This document shows positions 1 through 7,101 of a DNA stretch of 11,029 nucleotides, piece by piece. The stretch is from Ktedonobacterales bacterium (GTDB lineage Bacteria > Chloroflexota > Ktedonobacteria > Ktedonobacterales > JADMIN01). The stretch is taken from NCBI GenBank assembly GCA_015478575.1, contig JADMIN010000037.1, positions 1 through 11,029 on the forward strand. Reading direction: 5' to 3'. Position 1 is the stretch's first letter; every line of letters starts with the position of its first letter. The position numbers were made by a program, and so were the translations under genes. Below the pieces are notes generated by a model. That model was given only the letters and a program-made list of their open reading frames with translations, had not been told where the DNA came from and ran no database searches.

Positions 1-1911
1 AGTCGAGGGACCGTAGCCGGTGATGGAGCGTGAGGCACGCGAGTCGTCCTCCTCGCCATACTCGCTGCCATAGTCGGCCTCGTAGTCCTGGCGCTCCCAC
101 TCGCCCGAAGCGCCCTCGTCATCATCCCACATGCCACGCGCCGCGGGCAACTCGTCACTGCGCGCGCGCTCGTCGTCATCCGCCAGCGCGGGGAGCCGGC
201 CTGGGCCACGCCCATCGCGCCCACCAGCGCGCACCCTGGACCCTTTGGCGCGCTTGGCCTTCTTCTTTTCTCCTCCCAAGATGAGCAGCAAGCCACAAAC
301 GACCGCCGCGACGACCAATCCCAGGCCGGTATCCACCAATAGCTCGGCGATGGGCCAGCCAGGGAAGTAGCGCGCCAGCGGCGCCAGCCGTGGAAGGATA
401 TCGCTCCCCTGATAGAAGAGGGCAAAGAGTGCCGCCCCCACCAGCCCAGAGAGCGCGACGACGAAGCTCTCACCCGCCGCGAGCGCGCGCCGCTGGAGTC
501 CCGTGGCCTCCCCGGCGAGCATGTGCCACGCTCCCCCCACCGCCACCGCGTTCGCGGTGCCCAGCAGGAACGCCACGCCATAGAGCACGGGCATACGCGG
601 CAACAGCGCCAACCCAGCGAGTAGGACGCCCGTGCTGGCGACGCCCGCGAGCAACGTGGGCCGCCCCTTCCCCTTCCGCGCCAGTCCACCCGCCAGCGCC
701 GCGCCGAAGCCCAGCCCCCCGGCCTCCGCCGCGACCAGTGGGCCGAGATAGAAGGACGGCTGCCCCAGATAATCGGTGAGATAGAAGACTTCCAAGACGC
801 CCAGCCCGCCCCCCACCAGCGCCAATAATCCCAGCGCCCAGAGGGCGACGCCACCGCCCCGGATGCCGCCCGCCAGCCCCAGGCCGTCGCGGATCTCGCG
901 GATGCCCTGGCCCACCCTGGTCGGCCCTTGCTGGTACCATTCCGGCAGCCGTATCTCGCGCCACTCCTCCGGATCCTCATCTTCGTCGTCCTCGTCGTCC
1001 TGGTTCGTGGCCTCGGGGTGGGCCAGCAGGAAGGCGCGACGCGCGGGCGGCAGAGCATCGAGGAAACTATCTGAGTTCGTGCTGAGCAGGAAGAAGATGA
1101 AGCTGCCCAGGCTCACCAACAGGATGCGCTCACCAAGGAGAATGAAGAGCAGCGTGGCGAGCAACGGCCCCAACACGGCGGCGACGACCGCGCCCACGTG
1201 CAGATCGTCGGCCACCTTCTCCAACTCGCCAGGGGCGAGACAGGTGCGGGTGGCGGCGACGCGCCCGCCCTCACGCAGGCGACCACAGAGCGAGATGCCA
1301 AAGAGCAACAGATAGACCACCGGCAGGATCGTATGGTAGTGCATGGGAATCAGACCCAGCGTCAGCAGGCAGCGCAGCCGACCGATCCACTTGAGCGGGC
1401 GCCCCGGCTCGGCGGCGTTGCGCGGCGGGATGGCCAGTGGGCCAGCCAGCAGCCAGGGCAGCCCCAGCGCCAGCACGGCCAGGGCCACGGCGCCGACGGT
1501 GCCGACGAGGTAGGCCAGCCACATGAGAATGCCCACGCCCAGCACCGCCTCGCCCAGCAGCGAGGCGACCTCACCACGCCAGAGGTGGCCGGCGTTGCCA
1601 TCATGGAAGAGGGTGAGGCCGTGATGATGCGGCGCAGCCTGCCACATGCTCATCCCAGGATCCGCGCCGGGCATGCCGGGCATGCGCGCGCCGGTCGCGC
1701 CCACGGCGGGGAAGCGCGCGCTCGTCATGCCCGCGTGGGGCTGATAGGCGCGATAGGGGTTCGGCGCATCGCCGCCCTGGTCATGGGGCCGGCGGGAGCG
1801 TGGTGGCGAGGCGGCGGCGTTCCGCTGGCCGGTGCCCCCCTCACGGTGGCGGCTGAGCAGCCCACGGCTCCGCGGGGCGCGCTGGGGCCGTGGTGGCGTT
1901 CCATCCCGCAT
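1..1911 (-). CDS. MFS-family membrane transporter with long disordered tails, C-terminus cut by window edge
   Basis: One uninterrupted frame of 637 codons runs on the minus strand to the left edge with no stop, so the C-terminus is missing. ATG 1911 is chosen because AGGAGG lies six bases upstream; in-frame ATGs at 1917 and 1938 are worse placed. Residues 1-110 are basic, proline- and glycine-rich and probably disordered. About 11 hydrophobic segments follow, near residues 118-138, 140-160, 181-208, 237-258, 262-276, 352-375, 384-408, 416-436, 440-460, 481-500 and 525-547. An acidic loop (DDEDDEDEDPEE, 305-316) separates the two halves. The pattern WRGEVASLLGEAVLG, the LAGPLAIPPR turn and an R-x(n)-LAPGELEKVAD-x(n)-GPLLATLLF stretch resemble MFS_3/EntS-like exporters. 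After the last helix come a KKKAKRAK patch and a long Asp/Glu-rich tail. Substrate cannot be inferred. Fold call is fairly firm; subfamily is an inference. Confidence 0.8.
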   Translation of the reverse strand, partial: MRDGTPPRPQRAPRSRGLLSRHREGGTGQRNAAASPPRSRRPHDQGGDAPNPYRAYQPHAGMTSARFPAVGATGARMPGMPGADPGMSMWQAAPHHHGLTLFHDGNAGHLWRGEVASLLGEAVLGVGILMWLAYLVGTVGAVALAVLALGLPWLLAGPLAIPPRNAAEPGRPLKWIGRLRCLLTLGLIPMHYHTILPVVYLLLFGISLCGRLREGGRVAATRTCLAPGELEKVADDLHVGAVVAAVLGPLLATLLFILLGERILLVSLGSFIFFLLSTNSDSFLDALPPARRAFLLAHPEATNQDDEDDEDEDPEEWREIRLPEWYQQGPTRVGQGIREIRDGLGLAGGIRGGGVALWALGLLALVGGGLGVLEVFYLTDYLGQPSFYLGPLVAAEAGGLGFGAALAGGLARKGKGRPTLLAGVASTGVLLAGLALLPRMPVLYGVAFLLGTANAVAVGGAWHMLAGEATGLQRRALAAGESFVVALSGLVGAALFALFYQGSDILPRLAPLARYFPGWPIAELLVDTGLGLVVAAVVCGLLLILGGEKKKAKRAKGSRVRAGGRDGRGPGRLPALADDDERARSDELPAARGMWDDDEGASGEWERQDYEADYGSEYGEEDDSRASRSITGYGPST

Positions 1912-2018
1912 GCCCATCCTCCTGAACTCCAGTCCCATCCACCCGCCAGGCGCGGGCGCGGTCTCGCCCCCTGTGGAGGTGACGCGCGCGCCGTCTCCCC
2001 GCACGCACGGTGTGGGCT

Positions 2019-2048
2019 AGTATAGGCCCGACGCTCCCCGGCTGTCAA
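2019..2048 (-). promoter_or_regulatory. Sigma70-type promoter of the MFS gene
   Basis: Read on the minus strand, a perfect -35 TTGACA (2048-2043) is followed by an 18-bp spacer and a -10 TATACT (2024-2019). Transcription would start near 2012, giving a leader of about 100 bases before the ATG at 1911. No other strong promoter is visible for this gene. Confidence 0.75.
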
Positions 2049-2152
2049 TTGCCGTGGGCGGAATGTGCCTCCGCGGCGCGCCTCTCTCCCCATGACGTGA
2101 CAGGCGTGCCCACCCGCGCCCACGGCTCCCGCCGCTGAGGGCATCTGTCGGC

Positions 2153-2181
2153 TTGCGTGACCACCCAGCACATTCTACGCT
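2153..2181 (+). promoter_or_regulatory. Weak candidate promoter for the peptidase/holin-like pair
   Basis: TTGCGT (2153-2158) and TACGCT (2176-2181) are 17 bp apart, matching consensus at the first three -35 bases and at three -10 bases. It would give a leader of about 85 bases before the ATG at 2273. The match is modest and could be chance in this composition. Confidence 0.3.
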
Positions 2182-2272
2182 CGAACTGTGCCTACCAACG
2201 GCGCATACGAACGGCACGAGCCAGGCCACGCCAGAGAGCGGGCGAGCAGTGGGAGGGGAGGAGGAGCGAGCG

Positions 2273-3361
2273 ATGGAGACAAGAATCCTGCCGGGGAGGC
2301 TCTGGCGGGAGAGCGAGTTTGTGGGTGGGCTGACGGGGGCCTGCGGGCCGAACGCCCTCTCGATGGCGGAGAGTTGGGCGCTCCAGCGATACGTCAGCAC
2401 GCTGGCGGTCTATCAGCGCATGCGCGCGGCGGGGCGCGCCGACGCCAACGGCACCTCGAACGCGAGCGGGCTGTATGCCCAGGCCGTCGCCGACGGCTTC
2501 GCCACGGCGCTGTTGCCGTATCGCGAGCCGATGCCCGAGGCCGACTGGCGCGGCTTCTTCAGCACGCATGTGGGCGTGCGGGCGGTGGTGATCGAGCTGG
2601 CGAACGGCCAAGCGCTGGTGGATCGGCTGAGCGGCAAAGGTGAGAACGCGCGTAACCTGAAGTACCACTTTATCGTGGTGGTGGGCTGGCATGCCGGTGG
2701 CTATTCAGCCCGCGCCGCGCGTGCGCTGCCGCCGGGCTGGTGGTGCGCCGACGGCGACAACTTCGCGGCGGGCGATGTCTTGCAGTTTTACCCGGAGGCG
2801 GTGCTGGTGGCGGCGCGCCCCTGCGCGACGCTGGCCATCGCGGCGAGGACGACGGGGACGAGTGGGAGCGGAGGGGGAGGAGGAGCGAGCGTGACAGGTG
2901 ATTTCGAGCGGCTGCCCGATGGCCGCGGCAAGGATACGCGCACCGGCGAGCTGCTGGGCGCGGGGTTTTTGGACTACTGCCTCGCGCACGACGTGCGGCA
3001 GAAGTGCGTCAAAGGCGAGACGGAGGTCTACCCCGGCGTGAGCGCGGCCTTCTTCGATGGTGGGCTGATCCTCTACTACAAAGTGGGTGGTGCCGTCTCG
3101 GACGCGCTGGGCGGCTATCTGGCGATGGGGCTGCTCGACGAGCGCAACGACGAGCGCGCGCGGCTCACGACGGCGCAGGCGGACCTGGCGACGGCGACAC
3201 GGCAGCGCGACACGGCCACCACCCAGGTGGCGGCGCTCACCGCCCAGCTCGCCGACGTCCGGGCACAACTGGCCAACCTCCAGCAGCAGCAACAGCAGGG
3301 CACGCCAGGGGCCGAGAGCGCCCAAGCGCTGGTCAAGGCGCTCAAAGCCGCCCTGGCATAA
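2273..3361 (+). CDS. C39-like (papain-fold) cysteine peptidase with C-terminal binding-type region and coiled coil; endolysin-like
   Basis: The product is 362 residues from ATG 2273, which has GGGGAGGAGGAGCGAGCG directly upstream. An in-frame ATG exists only in a poor context further upstream. Residues 20-190 show the C39-like pattern: Cys24 in GACGPNALSMAE, His132 in KYHFIVVVGWHAGGY, then an Asp/Asn-rich turn (ADGDN, 159-163) offering the third catalytic residue. A Gly/Ser linker (about 194-206) leads to a second domain (208-275), with DFERLPDGRGKDTRTGELLG and an AFFDGGLILYYKVGG strand pair. It resembles small wall-binding modules of Chloroflexota proteins, but I cannot name the family. Residues 288-342 form a heptad-like coiled coil ending in a Gln run. 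There is no signal peptide or membrane segment, so export would need help, as for a holin-dependent endolysin. The holin-like gene follows after 114 bases. Peptidase fold is likely; lytic role is inference. Confidence 0.65.
   Translation: METRILPGRLWRESEFVGGLTGACGPNALSMAESWALQRYVSTLAVYQRMRAAGRADANGTSNASGLYAQAVADGFATALLPYREPMPEADWRGFFSTHVGVRAVVIELANGQALVDRLSGKGENARNLKYHFIVVVGWHAGGYSARAARALPPGWWCADGDNFAAGDVLQFYPEAVLVAARPCATLAIAARTTGTSGSGGGGGASVTGDFERLPDGRGKDTRTGELLGAGFLDYCLAHDVRQKCVKGETEVYPGVSAAFFDGGLILYYKVGGAVSDALGGYLAMGLLDERNDERARLTTAQADLATATRQRDTATTQVAALTAQLADVRAQLANLQQQQQQGTPGAESAQALVKALKAALA
2874..2893 (+). promoter_or_regulatory. Internal ribosome binding site and in-frame GTG start inside the peptidase gene
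   Basis: Bases 2874-2891 repeat exactly the 18 bases 2255-2272 that precede the gene's own start (GGGGAGGAGGAGCGAGCG). A GTG at 2891-2893 is in frame with the gene and would start a 156-residue product covering residues 207-362, which is the C-terminal domain plus coiled coil without the peptidase. Several phage endolysins are known to make a free binding domain this way. The same bases also encode the Gly-rich linker, so codon need alone may explain them. Confidence 0.4.
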
Positions 3362-3475
3362 CGTGCCGGCTGATATGGAGAGGAGATGGCAGCCCATGAG
3401 GGGACGACCGCAACGGCGCGCTCGCGCGCTTCTCGGTTCTGTGAGTGGTGAGGTATTTCGAGGGAGGTGGGGCGC

Positions 3476-3865
3476 ATGGGAATCTTCGCGGTGATGGGCC
3501 GGGCGCGGGCGCGGCTGCCGCTGACACCAGGGGAGCGGGCGCTGCTCAAGCTCGCGCAGGGGTTACTGGTCTCTGGCGTGATCGCGGCACTGCTGACGGC
3601 GGGGCATGCGCTGGAGAGCGACGGCCCAGTGGCGTGGCGGCGGGTGGTCTTGGCCTCGGCGGTAGCGGCGCTGGTGGCCGTACTGAACGCGCTTGCCAAG
3701 TACTACAGAGCGCAGGGCGACACGCCGATCAGTGAGGCGTTGGCCTATCTGGCCAATCAGGCGGAGCAGCGTGGCGGGCGCAACGCGGCCAAGGTGCCGC
3801 TGGTGCCACCAGCGAGCGGCGACGAGGGCGGCGCGCTCCCACCGGGCGGCATCGCCCTGAACTGA
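3476..3865 (+). CDS. Small two-helix membrane protein, holin-like
   Basis: The product is 129 residues from ATG 3476, with GGAGG (3463-3467) eight bases upstream; an in-frame GTG at 3467 overlaps that site and is less likely. After a basic N-terminus (GRARARLPLTPGER) come two hydrophobic helices, about residues 25-44 and 56-74, joined by a short polar loop (HALESDGP). A charged KYYRAQGD segment and a hydrophilic, Pro/Gly-rich tail follow. Size, topology and position behind an endolysin-like gene match phage holins. I see no family signature that proves it, and any two-helix membrane protein would look similar. It is the last gene of the unit, with a strong terminator 51 bases after the stop. 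Alternative readings are a small membrane partner or anchor for the peptidase. Confidence 0.55.
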   Translation: MGIFAVMGRARARLPLTPGERALLKLAQGLLVSGVIAALLTAGHALESDGPVAWRRVVLASAVAALVAVLNALAKYYRAQGDTPISEALAYLANQAEQRGGRNAAKVPLVPPASGDEGGALPPGGIALN

Positions 3866-3915
3866 CAGGCCTATTCAGACGCGCGCCACCAGCGAGCGCG
3901 CTAGGCGTTTTCACC

Positions 3916-3944
3916 GCCCCGGAGTCTTGCCGCTCCGGGGCTTT
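3916..3944 (+). terminator. Intrinsic terminator after the holin-like gene
   Basis: GCCCCGGAG (3916-3924) pairs perfectly with CTCCGGGGC (3933-3941) around an eight-base loop, and TTT follows directly. The U tract is short but the stem is nine base pairs and very GC-rich. It separates the peptidase/holin-like unit from enolase. Confidence 0.75.
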
Positions 3945-4036
3945 CGCATGCCGAGGTGTAGCTTACTTGGCCGAGGGAGGAGGCGCGGTAGCGGACGGTA
4001 GATGGCAGGCGGCCCACCCGCGCTGTATCGCCCCGC

Positions 4037-4066
4037 TTGACGCCACGTTTCGCCCGTCTCTATAAT
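4037..4066 (+). promoter_or_regulatory. Sigma70-type promoter of enolase
   Basis: TTGACG (4037-4042), an 18-bp spacer and a perfect TATAAT (4061-4066) form a near-consensus promoter. Predicted start is near 4073, leaving a leader of about 105 bases before the GTG start of enolase. Confidence 0.8.
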
Positions 4067-4125
4067 CCCCGCGGAGCGGTGCGCCCGCGCACCCGCCGCT
4101 CGCGAACATCATTCGCCCCTTCTTC

Positions 4126-4172
4126 CCCCTCCTCGGCGCAACCAGGGAGGGGAGGCCGGGGTAGGTAGGAGG
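4126..4172 (+). promoter_or_regulatory. Enolase leader with competing pairings around the ribosome binding site
   Basis: A pyrimidine tract in the leader can pair two ways. CCCCTCC (4126-4132) is complementary to GGAGGGG (4146-4152), and the overlapping CCTCCT (4128-4133) is perfectly complementary to the ribosome binding site AGGAGG (4167-4172). The second pairing would hide the site and the first would free it. This is visible as sequence complementarity only; whether it regulates anything is inference. Confidence 0.3.
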
Positions 4173-4177
4173 CACCC

Positions 4178-5500
4178 GTGGCACCGCTGAACGACGCGAC
4201 CATCATCGAGAGCATCACCGCACGCGAGATTCTGGACTCGCGCGGCAGCCCCACCATCGCGGTGCGCGTGACCCTCATGGGCGGCGGCCACGGCGCGGCG
4301 ATGGTCCCCTCAGGGGCCTCCACCGGCGCGCACGAGGCGCTCGAGCTGCGCGATAAGGATCCCGCGCGCTATGGCGGCAAGGGCGTGCGGGCCGCGGTAA
4401 ATAACGTCAACGAGGCGCTGCAGGATGCCCTGACGGGCCTCGATGCCCTCGACCAGACGGCCATTGACGAGCAGATGATCGCGTTGGATGGCACGCCGGA
4501 CAAGAGCCAACTGGGCGCCAATGCGCTCCTCGGTGTCTCGCTGGCCGTTGCCCGCGCGGGCGCTGACGCGCTGGCACTCCCCTATTACCGCTATCTCGGC
4601 GGCGTGGCGGCACGCACGCTGCCCATCCCCATGATGAACATTCTCAACGGTGGCAAGCACGCCGAAAACTCTACCGACCTGCAAGAGTTCATGATTCTGC
4701 CGGTGGGCGCGCCTTCCTTCCGCGAGGCGGTGCGCTGGTGCGCTGAGGTCTACGCCGCGCTCAAGACGGTGCTGCGCGACCGCAAGCTCAACACCAATGT
4801 CGGCGATGAGGGCGGTTTCGCGCCGTCGCTCAGCTCCAATAAAGACGCGCTGGAGGTCATTCTCGCCGCCATCGGCGCCGCGGGCTACACGGCGGGCGAG
4901 GATATCTGCCTGGGTCTAGACCCGGCCGCGAGTGAGTTGTACGTGAACGGCCAATACGTGCTGGCGCGCGAGAACACGACGCTCTCCGCTGGGGAGATGG
5001 TGGACCTCTACGAGCGGTGGGTGGGCGCGTACCCGATCATCAGTATCGAGGATGGGCTGGCCGAGGACGACTGGGCGGGCTGGGCCGAGTTGACGCGGCG
5101 CCTGGGCGAGCGCGTCCAACTCATTGGCGACGATATCTTCGTCACCAACACCGAGCGGCTGGCCCGTGGCATCCGTGAAGGCGTGGGCAACTCGATCCTG
5201 GTGAAGCTCAACCAGATCGGCACGCTCACCGAGACGCTGGCCGCCATCGAGCAGGCCAAGCGCGCTCGCTATACGGCGGTCATCTCGCACCGCTCCGGCG
5301 AGACGGAAGACACGACCATCGCCGACCTGGTGGTGGCCACCAATGCTGGGCAGATCAAGACGGGGGCGCCCACGCGCTCCGAGCGCGTCGCGAAATACAA
5401 CCGCCTGATGGCGATCGAAGATGAGTTGGGCGAGAGCGCGCGGTATGCGGGCTTCACCGCCTTCTATAACGTGCCGGCGCTGGCCTCGCGGGCACGCTAG
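4178..5500 (+). CDS. eno: Enolase (phosphopyruvate hydratase)
   Basis: This 440-residue enzyme converts 2-phosphoglycerate to phosphoenolpyruvate in glycolysis and works in the cytoplasm as a Mg-dependent dimer or octamer. Translation starts at GTG 4178, five bases after AGGAGG. The N-terminal part has AREILDSRGSPT (16-27) and the substrate loop PSGASTGAHEA (44-54). Active-site residues are all present: His161 in NGGKHAEN, Glu170 in LQEFM, Glu211 in GDEGGFAP, Mg ligands Asp248, Glu291 (SIEDGLAEDDW) and Asp318 (IGDDIF), the general base Lys343 in LVKLNQIGT, His371-Arg372-Ser373, and Lys394 in GQIKTGAPTRSERVAKYN. Length is normal for bacterial enolases. It has its own promoter and stands away from other glycolytic genes in this window. 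Identification is firm. Confidence 0.98.
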   Translation: MAPLNDATIIESITAREILDSRGSPTIAVRVTLMGGGHGAAMVPSGASTGAHEALELRDKDPARYGGKGVRAAVNNVNEALQDALTGLDALDQTAIDEQMIALDGTPDKSQLGANALLGVSLAVARAGADALALPYYRYLGGVAARTLPIPMMNILNGGKHAENSTDLQEFMILPVGAPSFREAVRWCAEVYAALKTVLRDRKLNTNVGDEGGFAPSLSSNKDALEVILAAIGAAGYTAGEDICLGLDPAASELYVNGQYVLARENTTLSAGEMVDLYERWVGAYPIISIEDGLAEDDWAGWAELTRRLGERVQLIGDDIFVTNTERLARGIREGVGNSILVKLNQIGTLTETLAAIEQAKRARYTAVISHRSGETEDTTIADLVVATNAGQIKTGAPTRSERVAKYNRLMAIEDELGESARYAGFTAFYNVPALASRAR

Positions 5501-5574
5501 GGCTGGCATAAACCCGCGCGGCCTGCCCCGCGGGGAGCGCCGCGGTACACCTGGCCTGGGGGAGAGTGGCGACG

Positions 5575-5601
5575 GGCGGGAGATCGCCGCATCTCGCCGC
5601 C
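5575..5601 (+). terminator. GC-rich hairpin after enolase, possible weak terminator
   Basis: GGCGG-GAGAT (5575-5584) pairs with ATCTC-(G)-CCGCC (5591-5601), with one bulged G and a six-base loop. No T tract follows, so it may only slow polymerase or be structural. Readthrough into the hydrolase-fold gene remains possible. Confidence 0.25.
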
Positions 5602-5610
5602 GCCCAGAGT

Positions 5611-5645
5611 TCGTAGCGGGACTCGTAGCAGGACTCGTAGCAGCC
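5611..5645 (+). repeat. Three tandem 12-base units, TCGTAGC(A/G)G(G/C)...
   Basis: TCGTAGCGGGAC, TCGTAGCAGGAC and TCGTAGCAGCC stand head to tail in the gap between enolase and the hydrolase-fold gene, about 145 bases before the latter's ATG. The array is too short to classify. It may be a replication-slippage repeat or a set of protein-binding half sites. Confidence 0.6.
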
Positions 5646-5788
5646 TGTGGGCGGCGGCGCGCGCCCCTTCGCTACAGTTGAGGGAGACGAGGCGACATGC
5701 GGTGCGGGCTACCGCCTGTGAGCGACAAGAGGCGTTCGCCGCGAGGGAGAGAACGCGAGCAGCACGAATAGAGGAGATCTGGACACAT

Positions 5789-6832
5789 ATGAGCGAGTCA
5801 CGCGAGAGCGATCCACAGGAGCGGCCCACCCCCGACCGCCCAACCGCCCAACCGCCGGTTCCGGGCGACGTGCCGACGCCCGCTGAGGCGCCGAGCCAGG
5901 CCACGCCACATCCACCGCGGCGCGCGTCCGCGACGCCCCGGCGTGTGGGGCAGGGGGATGGCAGGCGGACCGCGCCTCTGCCGACGAACGCGCGCCGGGG
6001 CAGCGTCCGCAGCATCCACTATGACCTCAGCTATGTCCTCCAAGATGCCGAGCGTGGGCCGAGGGGCGCCATCGTGCTGCTGCATGATCTGCCGGGCGGC
6101 GCCTTTACGTGGGATCCTGTGCTGCCCGCGCTGGCCCGCGCGGGCCGGGCGGTCTACGCGTTCGATATGCTCGCCTACGGGCAATCCTCGCGCCCCTGGC
6201 CATCGGATACGAGCATCTGGGGCCATGCCGATGCCCTGCTCTACGCCTTCGAGCGCTTGCGGCTGAGTGAGATTGTGCTGGTCGGCCTGGGGCTGGGGGG
6301 TGGGGTGGCGCAAGTGCTGGCGACGCGGCTCTATCGCGCGGGTGTCGCCAAGCTGGCCCTGCTCAATACCTATGCCTATGAGTATGCTTTCGCGCCGGAT
6401 TGGCCGCTGCCCGACATGGCCAAGCACCAGGATCCCGAACTGGCGCATCATACACCGGTGGAGCAGGTACTTGGCGAGCTGCGCGCCACGCTCCCCAACG
6501 GCTCGGCGACGCCTGACGCGCTCGATGCCCAGCGCCTGGCCGCCTATGCGGATGAGTGGAACAGCGAGACCGGCAAGCACCTGCTCTTTCAGCATGTGCG
6601 TCTGCTGATCCGCGCCTACCAGAATGCGCCAGCCTCAGATCTGCGCGAGTTGCGCTTGCCCGTGCTGGTGGCCTGGGGCGAGCGGGATGGCGTGACGCCG
6701 ATCGCGCTGGGCGAGCGTCTGGCGGCGGAGATGCCGAACGCGCGGCTGGAGCGCATCGCGGGCGCCGGGCATCTGGTGATGGACGACGCGCCCGCCGCGG
6801 TGGGCCAACTGGTCGCCGACTTCGCGGGATGA
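5789..6832 (+). CDS. Alpha/beta-hydrolase-fold protein lacking the nucleophile serine
   Basis: The product is 347 residues from ATG 5789, with GAGGAG at 5771-5776, a rather long 12-base spacing. An in-frame TTG at 5678 would add 37 residues but has no site. Residues 1-70 are Pro/Arg-rich and probably disordered. The hydrolase core spans about 73-347: strand and oxyanion-hole region AIVLLHDLPGGAFTWDPVLP, with His99-Asp100 in place of the usual His-Gly, then VYAFDMLAYGQSSRP, a lid-like region around 195-285, VLVAWGERDGVTPIA with acid candidate Asp300, and GAGHLVMDDAP with His328. The nucleophile elbow, normally G-x-S-x-G, reads VLVGLGLGGGVAQ, placing Gly168 where Ser should be. The DNA (ggc ctg ggg ctg ggg) confirms it. 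The protein is therefore probably not a classical esterase, and could be a binding or signalling pseudoenzyme. Fold is confident; role unknown. Confidence 0.85.
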   Translation: MSESRESDPQERPTPDRPTAQPPVPGDVPTPAEAPSQATPHPPRRASATPRRVGQGDGRRTAPLPTNARRGSVRSIHYDLSYVLQDAERGPRGAIVLLHDLPGGAFTWDPVLPALARAGRAVYAFDMLAYGQSSRPWPSDTSIWGHADALLYAFERLRLSEIVLVGLGLGGGVAQVLATRLYRAGVAKLALLNTYAYEYAFAPDWPLPDMAKHQDPELAHHTPVEQVLGELRATLPNGSATPDALDAQRLAAYADEWNSETGKHLLFQHVRLLIRAYQNAPASDLRELRLPVLVAWGERDGVTPIALGERLAAEMPNARLERIAGAGHLVMDDAPAAVGQLVADFAG

Positions 6833-6839
6833 CCCCGCT

Positions 6840-6854
6840 CCCCACCGCGTGGGG
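6840..6854. other. Short GC hairpin after the hydrolase-fold gene
   Basis: CCCCAC (6840-6845) pairs with GTGGGG (6849-6854) around a CGC loop, eight bases after the stop. No T run follows, so a terminator role is uncertain. The rest of the 269-base convergent gap (6833-7101) shows no gene that I can support. Confidence 0.35.
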
Positions 6855-7078
6855 GTCCGCATGCCTGGCATCTCAGCAAGGGGTTCTCTTGCGCACGCCG
6901 CCGCTGGTCCCGCATCGGCGCGCCAGGCGGAGGGGCCTGAGGGTGCGGCGCGGCGCGTGGTCTGCCTGCCAGGTGGTACGGCGTTGGAGTGAGGTGGTGG
7001 AGGAAGGGGGACGCTCTACGCCCGGAAGCGGCGCACGTCTTCCTCCTCTGGTGTACGCTTGGCGCTCCGCCACCGCTG

Positions 7079-7092
7079 CCCCCCCACGGGGG
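7079..7092 (-). other. C/G-run hairpin after the 77-residue gene
   Basis: A run of seven C (7079-7085) faces five G (7088-7092) across a very short loop, ten bases beyond the stop of the leftward gene. It could end that transcript or block the convergent one, but it lacks a U tract in either direction. Confidence 0.3.
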
Positions 7093-7101
7093 AGGAGGTG
7101 G

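Larger units (their letters stand above)
1912..2272. other. Divergent intergenic promoter region
   Basis: This 361-base stretch separates the leftward MFS gene from the rightward peptidase gene. It holds the strong minus-strand promoter at 2019-2048 and a weaker plus-strand candidate at 2153-2181. The open frames across it read as low-complexity Arg/Pro/Gly translations without recognisable domains or well-placed ribosome binding sites, so I see no gene here. Confidence 0.6.
3866..4177. other. Intergenic region: terminator of the upstream unit, then enolase promoter and leader
   Basis: This 312-base stretch holds the intrinsic terminator at 3916-3944, about 90 bases in which I see nothing, the promoter at 4037-4066 and the enolase leader. 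No open frame in it has a credible start. Confidence 0.65.

Noticed and set aside
1198..2025. A 275-codon plus-strand open frame over the start of the MFS gene
   Set aside because: Its translation is low-complexity Gln/His/Ala/Arg and it lies opposite clear transmembrane coding sequence that has its own promoter and ribosome binding site.
3375..3494. Small open frames (39 and 21 codons) in the gap between the peptidase and holin-like genes
   Set aside because: The starts are poorly spaced from purine runs, the translations are Arg-rich without pattern, and the longer one overlaps the start of the holin-like gene.
5798..6595. A 265-codon minus-strand open frame opposite the hydrolase-fold gene
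   Set aside because: It mirrors the GC third-position bias of the real gene, is rich in Arg/Gly/Gln and shows no motif.
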